Source: Ampelocalamus luodianensis (lineage: Eukaryota; Streptophyta; Magnoliopsida; Poales; Poaceae). From it: a DNA stretch of 64,000 nt. Each line of letters begins with the position of its first letter. Position 1 is the stretch's first letter. This document shows positions 24,383 to 37,800 of this stretch, piece after piece. The position numbers and the translations under genes were made by a program. Under the pieces are notes generated by a model. It was given only the letters and a program-made list of their open reading frames with translations, was not told the DNA's origin and ran no database searches. The stretch is from NCBI GenBank assembly GCA_036346255.1, contig CM070629.1, forward strand, positions 55,612,916 through 55,676,915, read 5' to 3'.

Positions 24383-25695
24383 TCGTAGGAAACAGTAGGC
24401 TACACTAGCGCAAATTAAAAATTCTACCCAGAAACCAAGATCACCGCAGTTATAGATCACGGTCTTACCACTAGACGCGCAAAGCGGAAGTTGATGCAGA
24501 CGTCGGGCGGTGTAGTCGTACTCGCTGATGCAATGACGTCGGCAGTAGTAGTCGTACTACTTCCTCGCCCTCGTCGCGGCGTCCCACGCATGCCTCCTTT
24601 CTTGCGGTTCGTCCCAACGCCACGCATGCAAATACCCAAAGGTATCCACACGACGGAGGAAGCGACGACGCCGGACTACTAGATCCGCGCGAGCGACTAG
24701 GGCGTGGGAGGGTGGCGCGTGGTTTGAGGATGTCACGAAAAACTCATCCTCAACCAGCGCCCTGCCTCTCCTTTATAGATCGCCCTTATAATGGGCTTCT
24801 ACGAATAGAGGCCCATTAGGACTCAATGCCCGATCTAATTCGGATCCAATCCGAATTAGGCTTCACTTTCTAAGTGTGTGACCCTATGGTTCACATATGT
24901 TTAGACATGACGCGAGTACACATACTTGGTCAATAGTTGGTAGCGGCCTCTAGCAAGACGTGCCAACTCCTAAACATACGTAAAGATCATATCGGACGAA
25001 CCATCACAACGTTATGTACATGCCAATCCCTTTGCCTCACGATATTCTGGCCGAGCTCCAAGTGACCACTCTTTCTCGATCTTGTGATCCTAATCCCTTA
25101 CTAGGTTAACTCTTAACCTTAAGTAGCATGGCCATGCATTTCTCGATCCGATCACTCGAGGCCCGAGATATCTCTCTCGTAGAGAGGCAAATCCCATCTC
25201 GACCGACCATGCCTCGCAAAGATGCTTCATGACAAACCCAAAGCTATCTTTATAACTACCCAGCCACGAGTAGCGTTTGATAGCCCCTAAGTAGGTCGAT
25301 TCACATCTCAAGTACATGCGACAATCTCGTGTCTAAGGACAAGGCGCATACATTGTGTAGAGAGAACCATAAGTATAAAAGCTATGTCTCATGTTGGGTC
25401 GGTCCAACCCCATGTTCTAAACATGTGTCCACATTATTGGTTTGACATCTCCATGTCTATGACCTGTGAAACATGGTCATCAACCGATACATGTGCTAAT
25501 CCATCATTCACGTGTGTCCTCACATGAACTCCGACTAGGGACAACTTTAGAATAACCATACAAGTAAAGAGTTTCACAAACAAGTCACATACTTGTTAAT
25601 CAACACAAAGGCAATATTCAAGGAACATTTATTAAATCATGGATACAATGAAATATCATCATCAATATGATTGCCTCTAGGGCATATCTCCAACA
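24383..25695 (-). repeat. 5' LTR of the copia element
   Basis: Matches the LTR at 17840-19144. The inner edge is slightly altered (TCGTAGGAAACAG against TGTAGGGAAACAG), so the left boundary is uncertain by one or two bases. The outer edge is fixed by the target duplication GATTG starting at 25696. Confidence 0.93.
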
Positions 25696-26693
25696 GATTG
25701 CCCCGCTCGTCCAAAGGGAATGATGCTATTTGGGTCGTGATCGACAGGTTGACTAAAGTGACACATTTCCTTCCGTCAAGACTCGCCGTGTGGGGCCTTT
25801 GGCCGAACTTTATGTCTCGAGGATTGTGAGTCTTCACGGTGCCAAGACGATTATTTCTGATCGTGGTGCACTTTTCACCTCGCGGTTTTGGCATAGTTCG
25901 CAGAGGCTATGGAACCCGCCTTCATTTCAAGATGCCTTTTCATCCCCAAACTGATGGTCAGACGGAGCGAGTCAACCAAGTGTTGGAAGATATGCTCCGT
26001 GCTTGTGTTCTTTCCTATGGGAAGAAGTGGGAGAAGTGCCTACCATTCGCTGAGTTCTCCTACAACAACAACTTTCAGCGCCTTGGCATGGCACCATTTG
26101 AGGCTTTGTATGGGAGGAGATGCAACCCCATTGAACCGGTCGAGATCGTGAGCGGCGCGCCGCCCGCATTCGATTAATGAGGCCGAAGTCAAGTACGCTT
26201 GATCCGCGAGCATCGCGCACGACCAGTCCCGCATAAAAGAGCTATGCGGATCGTCATCGCCGTGAGTTGAGCTTTGAGCCCAATGACTTTGTGTATCTCA
26301 AAGTCTCACCCTTGAAGGGCCATCATGCTTTTGGCATCAAGGGCAAGTTGGCTCCTCGGTATGTTGGGCCTTATCGCATCATCGAGAGAGTTGGAGCGAT
26401 TGCATACGATTGGAGCTACCAACCGCACTTGAGGTGTGCATGATGTGTTCCATGTTTCACACCAAGAAGTGCCTCCGTGTCCCGACCGAGGAAGCTCCAT
26501 TGGAGATTCTTGATGTGCAGTGAGAATTTGACCTACCGCGAGCATCCTGCTCAGATTCTTGAGGAATCGAACGGAGAACGAGGAACCGTGCCATCAAGTT
26601 CCTTAAGGTTCAGTGGTCAAACCATTCAAGATGAAGCAACTTGGGAGCGAGAAGATCGCCTTCGTGCATTTTCCTTCCTTCTTCTCCGAGTAA
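25696..26693 (+). pseudogene. Element B pol, part 2 (integrase rest, C-terminal chromodomain)
   Basis: Continues B's integrase after the copia insertion. HPQTDGQTERVNQVLEDML (25944-26000) carries the catalytic glutamate region, followed by KCLPFAEFSYNNNFQ and PFEALYGRRCNP up to 26130. The C-terminal SH3-like part is at about 26275-26500 (NDFVYLKVS, APRYVGPYRIIERVGA). The chromodomain-like tail holds DEATWEREDRLRAF (26630-26675) and ends at the TAA of 26691-26693. Small frameshifts separate these blocks. Confidence 0.85.
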
Positions 26694-26717
26694 ACGGAAT
26701 CTCTGGTCGAGATTCTT

Positions 26718-26730
26718 GTAAGGGGGAGAG
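26718..26730 (+). other. Polypurine tract of element B
   Basis: TAAGGGGGAGAGT immediately precedes the TGTAACATCC start of the 3' LTR, as in element A. Confidence 0.85.
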
Positions 26731-29700
26731 TTGTAACATCCCAATTTTGGGCTTGTGTTTCAAATGTAAGAAAATCAGTAGAAATTAAAACTTTTCTTAC
26801 ATCATGTATTTCTGTTGTGCCAAACAATTCTTGTACAAGGGATTATGGAAGTGCATTGTCACAAGTCCTTTTGATCCCAACTGGGCATTCCAAAACAATC
26901 TTGTCAAATCTTATGGTCATCCTCCTGAAATATTTTTCCTAAGCCTCTGTGATGGTATGTGACCCTCTGAAAAATTTCACAATTTTTAGAAATTGTTTGA
27001 ATATTTTTAGAGGTAGCCAAACCTGCTTTGACCCTTAGTCAAACATTAAAACAGAGCCTTGCAGAATTTTGGAGATTTATTCACAGTATAAAAACCTCTG
27101 AAAATTTTACACAAGGTTGATACCTGAGTTAGCAAGCTCCTGTAAAAATTTCATAATTTTTGAGTTAATTTGCTACCTCAAATAAATCTTTCAAAGTCTC
27201 TATTTTTATTTCAAAGTCAAACTAGGTTTTACATGTTACTCGTTCGAGTCGACTGGGCTCGAGCCAACCGACTTGGTCCATCAACTAAATGCACCGAGCC
27301 ACTCTTTAAAACGCGGTGAATCTCAACCGTTAGATCTAAATCGCACGCGCCGCGCAGCGTGTGTCATTTCGACCTTCCGGTTGCAAGTCCAATGTCAACC
27401 GTTAGATCTCCATCCAACCGTTGAGATGTGCCAAACATTCGGACCCTCCGGTTGCATTTTGAATCGGAGCCGTTGGATTAAGATCCAACGCCGCGTACTT
27501 CTTCGTTGTAATTTGAGTTTGCAACGTGGAGCCATCTCGAGCCGCTCATTTCTAATCGTAGGGTTCGCATCCTCCCGTTGTGTTTTAAAGCCCGAGGCGT
27601 GGCGCCTTCAGAGCCGCCCGATTGATTGTGGGGCTCGAGTCGCCCGAGCTTTTTGCACCGGTCATCTTCAACCTCCCGTGCGAAAAACAGCAAGGCATGG
27701 AGATGTCATTTCATGCTCCCTACGGCTACCCTAGTCGACATTATGGGTCGTGGGAGACATTTTCGGCCATGCCATGCCCTAGTGCACCCGCTATTATCTT
27801 TTTCCTTGTCGGCCGCTCATTGTGCTTCGTGTTTTGCCGCCCGAGAGCTTGTGGTGCAAACCCTAATGCCCTCAAGGCTTTATAAGCACCCTCATTGCTT
27901 CCTAGTATCTCTTTAGACCACCACCAAGCCTCACTCACAGCATTGGAGCTTAATACCTCAAAAATGGCAAATCGCCATTGTTGACCCGTGGAGCTCCATC
28001 AGTGTTCTTGGTGTTCCAGTGGTCCTCCTTCATGTTTCTTTGCCCTAATCTTATCTATTTACTTCCTTGAACATTTCCCCTCACTTAATTTTGGATTTGA
28101 TTCTCAGGAATTGTCCAATTTGGGGTTTGTTCAAATTCGGCCGATTTTGGTCATCTTCTTCCTCAGCTCAGGTGAGTGCTCCATTTTCAAATTACTTGCT
28201 CATGTAGCTTCTGTGAATCATTATGAAGCTATATTGATGCTTGGTATCACTCATGTGGCTCAGGGTGTCATTTTCGGTTTTCTTCCGAGTCCCATGAGCT
28301 TCCACCGTGGTCAAACTTCTCCGGCCATCTTGAAGCTTCTCGGCCTAAGGTAGCTTCTTATTAGTCCTTAGAAGCTATGGCACCGCACCCTAGGCTTGCA
28401 AAGTGGAGCTCATCGCGATTTTCATGTTTAGCAGTAAGCTCCCATTTTCGTTTTTCCGCTGGCCGGCGTTTAGTCCTCGCCGCGGCGAATGCTACCATTA
28501 GGTTCGTCTTTGCTATTGCGAATCCATTTTGGGTCTTGTTCACCGCCGCGCCGCTGTCGCCGGCGATTAGTCGTCAAAGACGATCGACTTTGCTTGCACG
28601 AGCTCCGCTGCCACCTAATTAGGACACATTAATTGCTAATCATTAGTTGTTAATTGTGTCTTAATCATTATTGTTGAGCCAGCGATCGGTGGGCCCAAAG
28701 ATCCTTTAATCACCTCAGTGCGATCCCGCATCGTCCGACGCCATTAATATCTAATCATTGCTTAATTAAATGAGTCGGCATTTAATCGCCGTTTGAATTA
28801 ACCTCTCGTCGCCGATCAGGGCCCGAGGATTAAAATCAAATTCCAAAGAGTCTTTAGTGTCTAGTTAATGATCATCATTAGTGGCATTAATTCGCCTTAG
28901 CCATCCCTCTCGATCGCCGGTGGGCGATTAGCACCGCGCACGTGGGTAAACCAGCGCATGTGTGCCTCTGGGTCGCCGACGCTGGTCCCCGCGTGTCATC
29001 CATCTTTTGAACTTCGATCTTTAGCCACCGCCGATCCCTTGATCAACGGCCCGCATCGTGAGGGCATTCGGACCTCCGATGCCTTGATCATTCTTAGCCG
29101 CCGATCTTGCGATCAATGGTCGAGGTCGTGTGTGCACCGGACAATCCGGTTGTTGGTGCGCTCTGACCGCCCATCCGCCGACCTGCGGTGGATTGGCTCA
29201 AGCAACCGCACCGTCCGCTGCAAACACTGTGTGAGCCATTGGATCTTGATCCAACGGTGGGTTTCTAGTGGCTTTCGCGCGCGCTGCTGCCGCGAGCGTG
29301 AGCCGTAGGATGTTAGATCAAGGGTTGGGGTTGTCCACGCTATTTTCTTTTTATTGGGTTGTTCTCGTATTTCGTAAGCATTTGTTTATCAACCAAAATG
29401 ATATAAAACTTTAGAAACTCACAACTAATTCATTTTAATCGCTTTTGGTTAATTCCAACCGTAATAAATCATGTTATCACTTTAGCTTATTATAAAAATG
29501 GATTTAAGCGCCCAAGAATGTAAAATTGTATAACTAGGAATAACTTGGTTTCGCCATTTTGAATATTCCAAAATGAATGAAACTTTAGAAAATGCCTATC
29601 TTGCTCGTATGTCCAAAATGAATGATTCAACTTTGATAAATTTGTTATTAACCCAATGTTAATATAAAAATGATGGTAGGTCCAAGATTGTAGCAGAAAC

Positions 29701-31844
29701 CTTGATTAATGATTTAGTACCTATTTTCAGCATTTAGAAAATTCTGGAAGACTTATAAAATGCACAAGTAATTCTCTGTAAATGCAAAATATATATGATA
29801 AATTGTAGAGAACCCCTCTGTTGGTATACTTTACTGTAAAATTAGTTTTGAACATATTTATGCTCCTGGAAAGTGCATTATGCTAATTTTTCATCTTAGA
29901 AAAATCATAACTAAATCATTTTAACTCCAAATGACCTGAAATTTTATATGGGTTACCTCTATACCAATAAGTAGCTACCATAAAAATTTCAGCTTCAAAA
30001 TCTTTCTAGAAAATGTTTTTGCTACAGTGCTAATTATGGCCGAAAATGTGTTTTTAGGTAATATCTTTTGCACCACAAATCCAAATTAGGTTTTTCCAGT
30101 TTCTATGTCTAGGTATATTCGTATGCTGCCTTATGTTTTAGTTTCGTCGCATTTGGATAATTTTTGCTTGCTCTTTTGTTTAAGTGTTGCTAGTCTTATT
30201 GGTTGTTCTGGTTCTTTTGCCTTTAGCTTAGGATTCAACATTTGCGTAATCCCAGAACGACCCTCCACAACGCTTTGAGCTACAACAAGAAGGCAAGCGC
30301 TTTGATCATGTTAATCCCAGTATTTTAAGTATTTATGTTGATTACAAATTCTATGTATGCATTGCTACTTTGTTTTAATAGTTGGCCTAGTAGATGCATT
30401 TCCTTAGCAAATGATTATTCTCTACTACCATGAGCCTAGGTTACTTGCTGTGATTTAGGGTTCGTGGATGAGCCCTTGTCACTTAGTAGTTGCGAATCAA
30501 TTGCTTAGCCATGCTTAGTTTCGGTAGAAATGGGCGGTTATCGACTTGTCGATAACCTTGATCACTTAAAACTTATTATGATTATGATTTCCACCTTGTG
30601 CCATGTCTATTTATGAAAACTAAAAACTGAAAACAAAATGATTTAGACTTGGGCACAATGGTAAGAGGGTGTGATTTTCGGGTGTGACTGGAATGGTGCC
30701 CGGGTCAACAAGGACCGAACATCTTGTTACACTAAACCAAGCATTTTATTGTGCTAACAACATTAGAGGGTATGGGACCTCTCTTGACTTAGTACTTTGG
30801 AGTGTATTGGCTCCGGGTCGCAGGGAGTCGCAGGAGGGATGGTGTTGGGAGCATTGTAGTGTCCGAAAGACTTCACCCGTGATGGGATTTGTTGTCTTTC
30901 GGCTTGCAATGTAAGCGTATGGTGTTTCTACCCATACGAGCGGCTCGTAGTTAATACACAAGATTGGAAATGTCTCGTAGGACTTAGCCAGTGCAGCATA
31001 CCTTCTGTAGTGTGCCGTGGCTTGAAGGCGGTCCAAGTGTGGGTACATTGGTACACCCCGCAGGTTAAAACTATTCGAATAGCCTCGCCCTAGGTTATGG
31101 ACATGCTTGGCAAGGTCTTTCAAGAGTTAGACTACAACCTTTTAAACTAAAACTTGATGGGTGGTACGAATCGGGATTCGTGCTATGTTGTGGTGACTAT
31201 TGGGGTAGTCACTTCGTGTGGTTACTTGTATATATCTTTACTTGTCATTACTTTGATAACAAAACAGATTTGCAAACTTGCTTTTGAAATGTATTACATT
31301 ATTGCAAATAAAGTTGGCTTCATGCAAAATGAGACATACAACCTCCACCTAAATAAGCTTGCATGTAGTTTATGAATAGGTCTGCTATTCCACACGTCAG
31401 CTTAGGGTACAAAGACAATCTTTGTACTCGCTGCTACGCTTAATTGTTTTGTTGCAGAGGAAGGAGGTGAGCCCGAGGCCTCACTTTTGCGAGCTGTGTT
31501 GTGGTAGCTATGGGCGACTAGCTTAGCGTGCCCGGGCGGTTGCCTTGTGGGTGTGTGGCTAACCGGTCGACTTTTGTTCTAGCCATCTTATGGCGCTTTG
31601 CTTCATTGTCATTCTTGTATATTGTTCTATTTGGCATTCGGCTCTCTTTTGTAATAACTTTACTTTATGTCCATTTGTTGTTGAACTTAGTGATATATGT
31701 TGTATGGAAATGATGTGTATTTTGTGATGATGTGCATATGTTGCACTTGGGAAACATATGCCCATCGAGGCTTAGAATGTTTAATTAGTAATGCTAGGAC
31801 CAATTGAGGTTAAGTGTTACTAGTTAAATATTCCGGTCCTCACA
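26731..31844 (+). repeat. 3' LTR of element B (5.11 kb)
   Basis: Partner of 8900-13969. It begins TGTAACATCCCAATTTTGG after the polypurine tract, ends GGTCCTCACA, and is followed by the target duplication TGAAT. The TATA box is at 27881. The exon/intron-like module is at 30232-31457. Confidence 0.95.
30232..31457 (+). other. Exon/GC-AG-intron-like module with hairpins, 3' LTR B
   Basis: An exon-like block of 61 bp (30232-30292) ends CAAGAAG|GCAAGC; the acceptor TTTTGTTGCAG ends at 31457. Hairpins are GGTTATCGA-CTTG-TCGATAACC (30536-30557), CCGAAAGAC/GTCTTTCGG (30863-30902, nine perfect pairs), CGTATGG/CCATACG (30916-30938), CTATTCGAATAG (31071-31082), ACGAAT/ATTCGT (31166-31181), GTGACTA/TAGTCAC (31193-31212) and GTACAAAGA-CAA-TCTTTGTAC (31407-31427). 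Confidence 0.55.
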
Positions 31845-33240
31845 TGAATATCCCGATGTGTTCCTCGAGGAACTTCCGGTATGCCCCGACCGAGAGGTAG
31901 AGTTTGTCATTGAGCTTGCACTTGACCGCGCCCATCTCAAAAGGCCAGATCGGATGCCGCCCAATGAGCTAGCGGAATTGAAAGAACAACTTAAGGAGTT
32001 GCAAGACAAAGGTTTCATCAGCCTAGCTCCTCGCCTTGGGGATGCCCGGCCTCTTTGTTAAGAAGAAGGACAAGAGTCTACGGATGTGTGTGGACTACCG
32101 TCAGCTGAATGAGGTCACCATCAAGAACAAGTATCAGCCCCGCGGATCGATGACCTATTTGACCAGCTTAGTGGAGCTCGTGTGTTCTCCAAAATTGACT
32201 TGAGGTTAGGCTACCATCAGATTAAAGTTAGAACCGAGGACATTCCGAAGACCGCTTCTCTACTCGTTACGGTTTGTACGAGTACACAACATGTCCTTTG
32301 ATTTGACCAATGCCCACTTATTTCATGAACCTCATGAATTCGGTGTTCATGGAATACTTGGATCGGTTTGTAGTGGTTTTCATTGATGATATCCTTATCT
32401 ACTCTAAGTCCGATCTTGAGCACGAGCAACATTTGAGACTTGTGTTAGAAAAGCTTCACACCATCACCGTGACGCCAAATTCAAAGAAATGTGAGTTTTG
32501 GCTTCGAGAGGTTAGTTTCTTGGGTCATATCCTATCTAAGGCGGTGTCGCTGTTGATCCTAGTAAGGTGCAAGATGTCCTTGAGTGGAAGCAACCCAAGA
32601 GCGCCACCGATATTCGTAGTTTTCTTGGACTTGCGGATACTACCGTAGGTTCATCAAGAATTTCTCAAAATTGCAAAGCCTATGACCCAATTTCTAAAGA
32701 AAGAAAAGAAATTTGAGGGACAAGCAGAATGCGAGCAAAGCTTCCAAACCCGAAGAATGCCTAATGAAGCTCCCGTGCTTGTTCTCGCGGCACATTCACA
32801 AGAGCTTTGATATCTCATCAGTGATGCATCTCGCCATGGGCTCTGGTTGTGTGCTTATGCAAGACGGCCGAGTGGTGGCCTACGATCAAGGCAATTGAGG
32901 CCCCATGAGACCAATTATCCTACCCACGACCTAGAGCTCGCGGTGTAGTTCATGCCTTGAAGATTTGGCGACATTACCTCATCGGAATCGCTATAGATCT
33001 ACACCACCATAAGAGCCTTAAATATATTTTCACCCAAGCCGACCTAAACTTGAGACAAAGAAGATGGCTTTAGTTGATTAAAGATTATGATATGGGACTC
33101 CATTACCATCCAGTGGAAGGCTAATGTCGTGGCCGACGCATTGAGCGTAAAATCTTAATGCAACCGCTTGTCAGAACTCCTTTTTCTCATGGGTTTATGT
33201 GCTGCATTGCAAAGCCTACACCGAGATAGTTGAAGAAGGT
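31845..33240 (+). pseudogene. Element C pol: RT and RNase H
   Basis: RT begins with EYPDVFLEELPVCPDREVEF (31847-31906) and PDRMPPNELAELKEQL (31948-32000). KKKDKSLRMCVDYRQLNEVT lies near 32060-32120 after a frame change. The catalytic box FVVVFIDDILIYSKSDLEHE is at 32367-32425, followed by KKCEFWLREVSFLGHIL (32485-32535). RNase H is at about 32800-33170, with SFDISS-DASRHGLGCVLMQDG-like sequence (frame broken) and ETNYPTHDLEL near 32910-32940. Frameshifts are fewer than in A. The 5' part of this gene lies at 7635-8899, separated by element B. Confidence 0.85.
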
Positions 33241-33269
33241 TCATTGCAGCCTCGGTGTGACTTGTACAC

Positions 33270-34692
33270 TTGAGGACCAGATTAGGAAGCCCGAAAACTG
33301 ATTTAGAAGTGGCTCAAATTTTAGAACTAATGAAACAAGGCAAGGCTAAATGTTTTAAGCAAGATGCACAAGGTACTCTATGGTTTGGAAACCGTATGGT
33401 GGTACCATTTGATCGCCACTTGAGAGAATTGATTCTCAAGGAGGCTCATAACTCAAAATTCTCTATCCACCCCGGGAGTACGAAAATGTATCAAGATTTG
33501 AAAAAGAAACTGGTGGAGCCGAATGAAGCGCACGTTGCACAAGATGTGGCGAGTGTGATTTATGTCAAAGAGTTAAGGCTGAGCATTTGAAGCCAGCTGG
33601 TACTCTAGATCCCCTGCCCATTCCCAGTGGAAATGGGAAGAAGTTGGCATGGATTTTATCACCGGCCTTCCTAGAACTAAATCTGGATTTGATTCTATAT
33701 GGGTAATTGTAGACCATTTGACGAAAGTTGCTCACTTCATTCCTGTCAAGACCATCTACCGTGGGGACAAGTTAGCGGAGCTTTACATTGCAAGAATTGT
33801 TTGTCTCCACGGTGTTCCAAAGGTGATAGTTTTCGATAGAGGTCCTCAATTCACATCTTATTTCTGGGAATGCTTACATAAAGCGATGGGGATCAGTATA
33901 TCTTTCAGCTCCGCCTACCACCCGCAAACAGATGGGCAGACTGAAAGAGTGAATCAGATTTTAGAAGACCTTCTCCGAGCTTGTGTACTGTCTTATAGCA
34001 AAAACTGGGAGAAGTGTTTGCCATTTGCGGAGTTCTCCTACAACAATAGTTTCCAATCAAGCATTCAGATGTCACCTTTCGAAGCATTGTATGGGAGAGC
34101 TTGTAGGACACCCTTGAACTAGTCTGAAGCTGGGGAGAGGCCATTCTATGGCCCAACCTTGGTGGAAGATGCTGAAGAACAAGTTCGTGTCATTCGCGAA
34201 CGGCTTAGGACGGCTCAATCACGTCAGAAGTCGTATGCCGACCGTCGTCGTCGCGAGTTGAGTTTCGAAGTGGACGATCATGTATATCTTAAAGTCTCTC
34301 CTATGAAAGGAGTTCGTCGCTTCCAAATCAAAGGTAAATTAGCACCTCGCTATATTGGACCTTTCCGTATTCTAGCTAAGTTGGGATTGGTGGCATACCA
34401 GTTGGAGTTGCCACCATCACTTTCAGACATACATGACGTCTTCCATGTCTCACAACTCAAGAAATGTCTTCGAGTCCCAACGGAAGCAACCGAGTTGGAC
34501 AAACTCGACTTGCAACCCGATCTATCTTATCGAGAGAGCCCGATTCGTATCCTCGAAGAAACCGAGCGCAAGACGAGGAATCGTGACATCAAGTTCGTCA
34601 AGGTCCAATGGAGCAACCACACGGAAGATGAAGCAACTTGGGAACGTGAAGACCGAATGCGAGCGGCGTATCCAAACCTCTTCTCTACATGA
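33270..34692 (+). pseudogene. Element C integrase and C-terminal chromodomain
   Basis: This is the best-preserved coding stretch of the Ty3/gypsy elements. An HHCC-type region (LILKEAHNSKFSIHPGSTK, about 33430-33487) precedes a catalytic core at 33649-34122. That core has MDFITGLP (first Asp), VFDRGPQFTSYFW (second Asp) and HPQTDGQTERVNQ (Glu), so the DDE set is present. A TAG at 34120-34122 interrupts the frame. The next block, 34159-34692, has YVDRRRRELSF-like basic sequence, VDDHVYLKVSPMKGVRRF, IHDVFHVSQLKKCLRVP, and a chromodomain-like end IKFVKVQWSNHTEDEATWER (34593-34652). It stops at 34690-34692. Confidence 0.88.
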
Positions 34693-34868
34693 AGTGCCTT
34701 CGTATCAAGAAAGGAAAGGTAAAACATATCAATGTAAAAATTCATTCTTATAGTATAATTATAACATGTCAACACTATCTTTGAAGGAAATCAAGACGAC
34801 GTAAATTATAACTTCTAATGAAAACTTTCTAATTCTTCTCCACCCAGATCTCGGGTCGAGATCTTTTG

Positions 34869-34882
34869 TAAGGGGGGAGGTT
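34869..34882 (+). other. Polypurine tract of element C
   Basis: TAAGGGGGGAGGTT directly precedes the TGTCACAGCC LTR start. About 190 bp separate it from the end of pol; that gap is AT-rich and holds no gene. Confidence 0.8.
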
Positions 34883-37800
34883 TGTCACAGCCCCAACTAA
34901 TTAAATTGGATTAATATGTATTTCACTAACATGCATTATCAAATCCAAATCATTTCATAATATATTGTACTTGGAAAATCTAATTTGAGGTGAACATACA
35001 CATCAAAATTCAGATCTCACTTCAAATCAGTAATAAAAAGTTGTGATCATCATCTGAAATCAATTTATTTAAATACTACATTAATTATCAGGAATTAATA
35101 TAATTTTTCCCAAATTTTTGGGACTAGTTTGAACCTCATTAAAATTCAAACAACATTCATAGACACACAACATGTTTGAATTTAAATATCACAAACTGTA
35201 TTATGAACAGTAGGGTTTTATAATTTTTATGGGAACTATATACTCCCAGGAACCCTCACAAATTATTTCATGATTTTAGGAATTTTATTTCTATTTTTAA
35301 GCCCTTGGTCAAAGTGGAGAAAACATTTAAATTCTCACCAAACTCGCATCGAACCAAGCTACTATTCCTCGGGCTCGAGTCCGACTCGGCGAGCCGACTC
35401 GCCCAACCGCCTAATTGCACCACGGCATTGCAACCCTTGGATCTTAGATCGACGCCCGCATCGTGCCACCGCTTGGGTAGTTTAAAACGACACCACTAAT
35501 CTCGCCCGTCGATCGCCATCCAACGGTCCCGATGATCGTGTCGCGTCACCTTGTGCCGACCGCCGAACCCACCGGCCGTGGCCTTCGCCCACCTCGCGCA
35601 GACGCGCCAGATGCCGCAGCCACGCGCGCCGCCTCTTCGCTCCCGGCCGTTGGCGCAGCCGTTACTCTGCTAGCCACCGCCACATGCAACCACTCCGAGC
35701 CACCTCCTCTTCACGCCGCCCCATCCCCGCCAACGCACGAGCATAATACCCCTCGAATCCTCCTTTTCTCACTCTTCCTCCTACGGCCGAGGAAGGGAAG
35801 CTCTCCTGCTCCTCGCCGTGTAAGCTTCTCCGCTGGTTCCGATCGTCCCCGTGATCGATGCCTTTTCCATTTTTGCTAATCTCGCTTCTTGTCTTTGCTT
35901 GTAGCCTCTGGTTCACTTTCGTGCTCTAGCTCACGCCAAGAGCACACTCCCGAGCACCACCTCGCCATCTTCGCCTCCGTGAGGTACTGAACTTTCTTCG
36001 CGCCACATCGGCCTTACAAAGATGGTTATGAAAACCTCAAACAATTTCATGAATACATGACAGGGTTTTGCTGAATTGATATTTGCCCCTTTTCGGCCGA
36101 AGCTCAAACTTTTCATCTCCCACCTTGTTTTGGTAAGCTTTTCTTCAATTCCTTAGGTCCTTATCATCTCCAAGGTATCCTTGAGCTGCCTTGACCATTC
36201 TTTGACCTTAGGATTGCTCCAGTCATCTCCTCCACGTGAAGCCGTGCCGCCGCTACTTTCTTCTCCAACGACCGGTGGTATTCCAGTCAACTCGGCCTTC
36301 TCCGAGCACCCTCCGAGCTCGGGTAGAATCCTACTAGTCCCTAGGAGCATAAGAATGTGTTCAATTGCTCGTAGCACTTTCAAATCGGCATAGCTACTTT
36401 TGCCGTATTCTGCATCACGCCGCCAACTCCGCCAGCCGCTCGGTTCGGCCACGTCGAGATTACTCCGATAGAAGCGCATTGCTATTTTACATCTTTACCG
36501 CCTCTTACGGGCGCCGCCGTGGTCGAAATCGCGGCGAGTCGCCGGTGAAGCGTATGGGACAACCGTTGTCATACTCTGACAATGATCGAGCAAATGATTA
36601 CGAGTTAATGGCAATCATTAGTAATTAAACGCTGTCTTAAACCTCCTAACTCGCCGCTACTTGCGGCCCCCACCACGTAAAAACAACACGCTTAGTAAAA
36701 CGTTGGAGCCACCGACGTGTGGGCCCAAAAATTAAACACGCATGATGTATTGGCGCCATTCCTTACACTTGATCGCGTGGACCGTCCGACGCGACATCGA
36801 CGGTCCAAATTGGTGGCTTTTCGGAACCCGATTACGCTACGATCATGGGCCGCCGATCCGAATCTACGATCCGATTCGTTGGAACATTCGACTTTCAAAT
36901 GCACTCGATTGTGGACCGCTGATCTTGATCCAACGGCCACAACGGAGCGCGGAGTTGCACGCGCGCCGCGCCACATGGCAATGCTAACAAGCGCCCTCAC
37001 ACAACGACCACGCCTAGCACGTGGCTCGGTGAGAAAAGTATAAAATGCTTTATGAAATCCGAAATCGTTAATTTACACATCGAGAAATTGTTTTAACTTC
37101 TAAAATGCATAACTAAATCATTTTAATCTCCAAATCGCATGAAACCACTGAAATTTTAACTTTTAGTAAAATTTATATTAAAATTAGTTTCATACATGTC
37201 TCTCAGCAGAGGGCTTTAATTGGAAATTTATTCATTAAAATCATTATATTTACAATAGGAAAATGGATCAAATCTTTAAAAATGCATAAGTAATTATTGG
37301 AACCTCCAAAAACAAAGTGAGACCACTTTTGATAATTTTCATTTTCAGTGAACTTAATTCTAAAAATGGTCTCCACATTACCTCTCACTGAAACTTTATT
37401 TGGGAGGACATAATCTTTAACTCTATTATTGTTACACTATAAAAGGTCGATAACTTTGAAAATACATAACTAAATCATAAAACTCCAAAAAGGACAAACT
37501 CAACTGTTTTTAACTTATAATAATATTGCCTATTTATCTATGTAATCCATGTACTCGCCACTATTCTACAAAATTTCACTTCATAATTAAATTACATAAT
37601 GACTATTGTTGAAATCAAATTCAAACCATTATAACTTTCATATACTAAATCAAAATGAAATAATTCTTTCACCAGAAATCATTTAAAATCATGATCTAAC
37701 TACTGTAGAAAAATCATGCATTTTTGAGCATTTTGGTTTTTGAGTTGTTTTCTGTATTTATTGATGTTATAATTATATAGATCCCGAGCATATTGATATC

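Larger units (their letters stand above)
17840..25695 (-). mobile_element. Ty1/copia element (minus strand) inserted in element B
   Basis: Two LTRs of about 1.3 kb (17840-19144 and 24383-25695) enclose a degenerate pol with the Ty1/copia domain order integrase, RT, RNase H. The insertion created the five-base duplication GATTG (17835-17839 and 25696-25700) within B's integrase. Read on the coding strand the LTR starts TGTTGGAGATATGCC and the polypurine tract is CAAGTGGGAGGC, both typical of the Angela/BARE-like group of grasses (lineage is inference). Its pol is much decayed, with many stops. Confidence 0.95.
8900..31844 (+). mobile_element. Ty3/gypsy chromovirus-like element B with nested copia insertion
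   Basis: This is a full-length element with two LTRs of about 5.1 kb (8900-13969 and 26731-31844), a primer-binding site and polypurine tract, and a five-base target duplication TGAAT (8895-8899 and 31845-31849). Its gag-pol is interrupted in the integrase by a complete Ty1/copia element (17840-25695). Without that insertion B is about 15.1 kb. It lies inside element C. Confidence 0.95.

Noticed and set aside
27273..27734. ORF of 153 codons in the 3' LTR of B
   Set aside because: Lies in the U3 part; it is not open in the 5' LTR copy at the same place and has no recognisable domain.
35532..35879. Alanine/proline-rich ORF in the LTR of C
   Set aside because: GC-rich U3 composition gives long open frames by chance; comparable tracts occur in LTRs A and solo without a shared protein.
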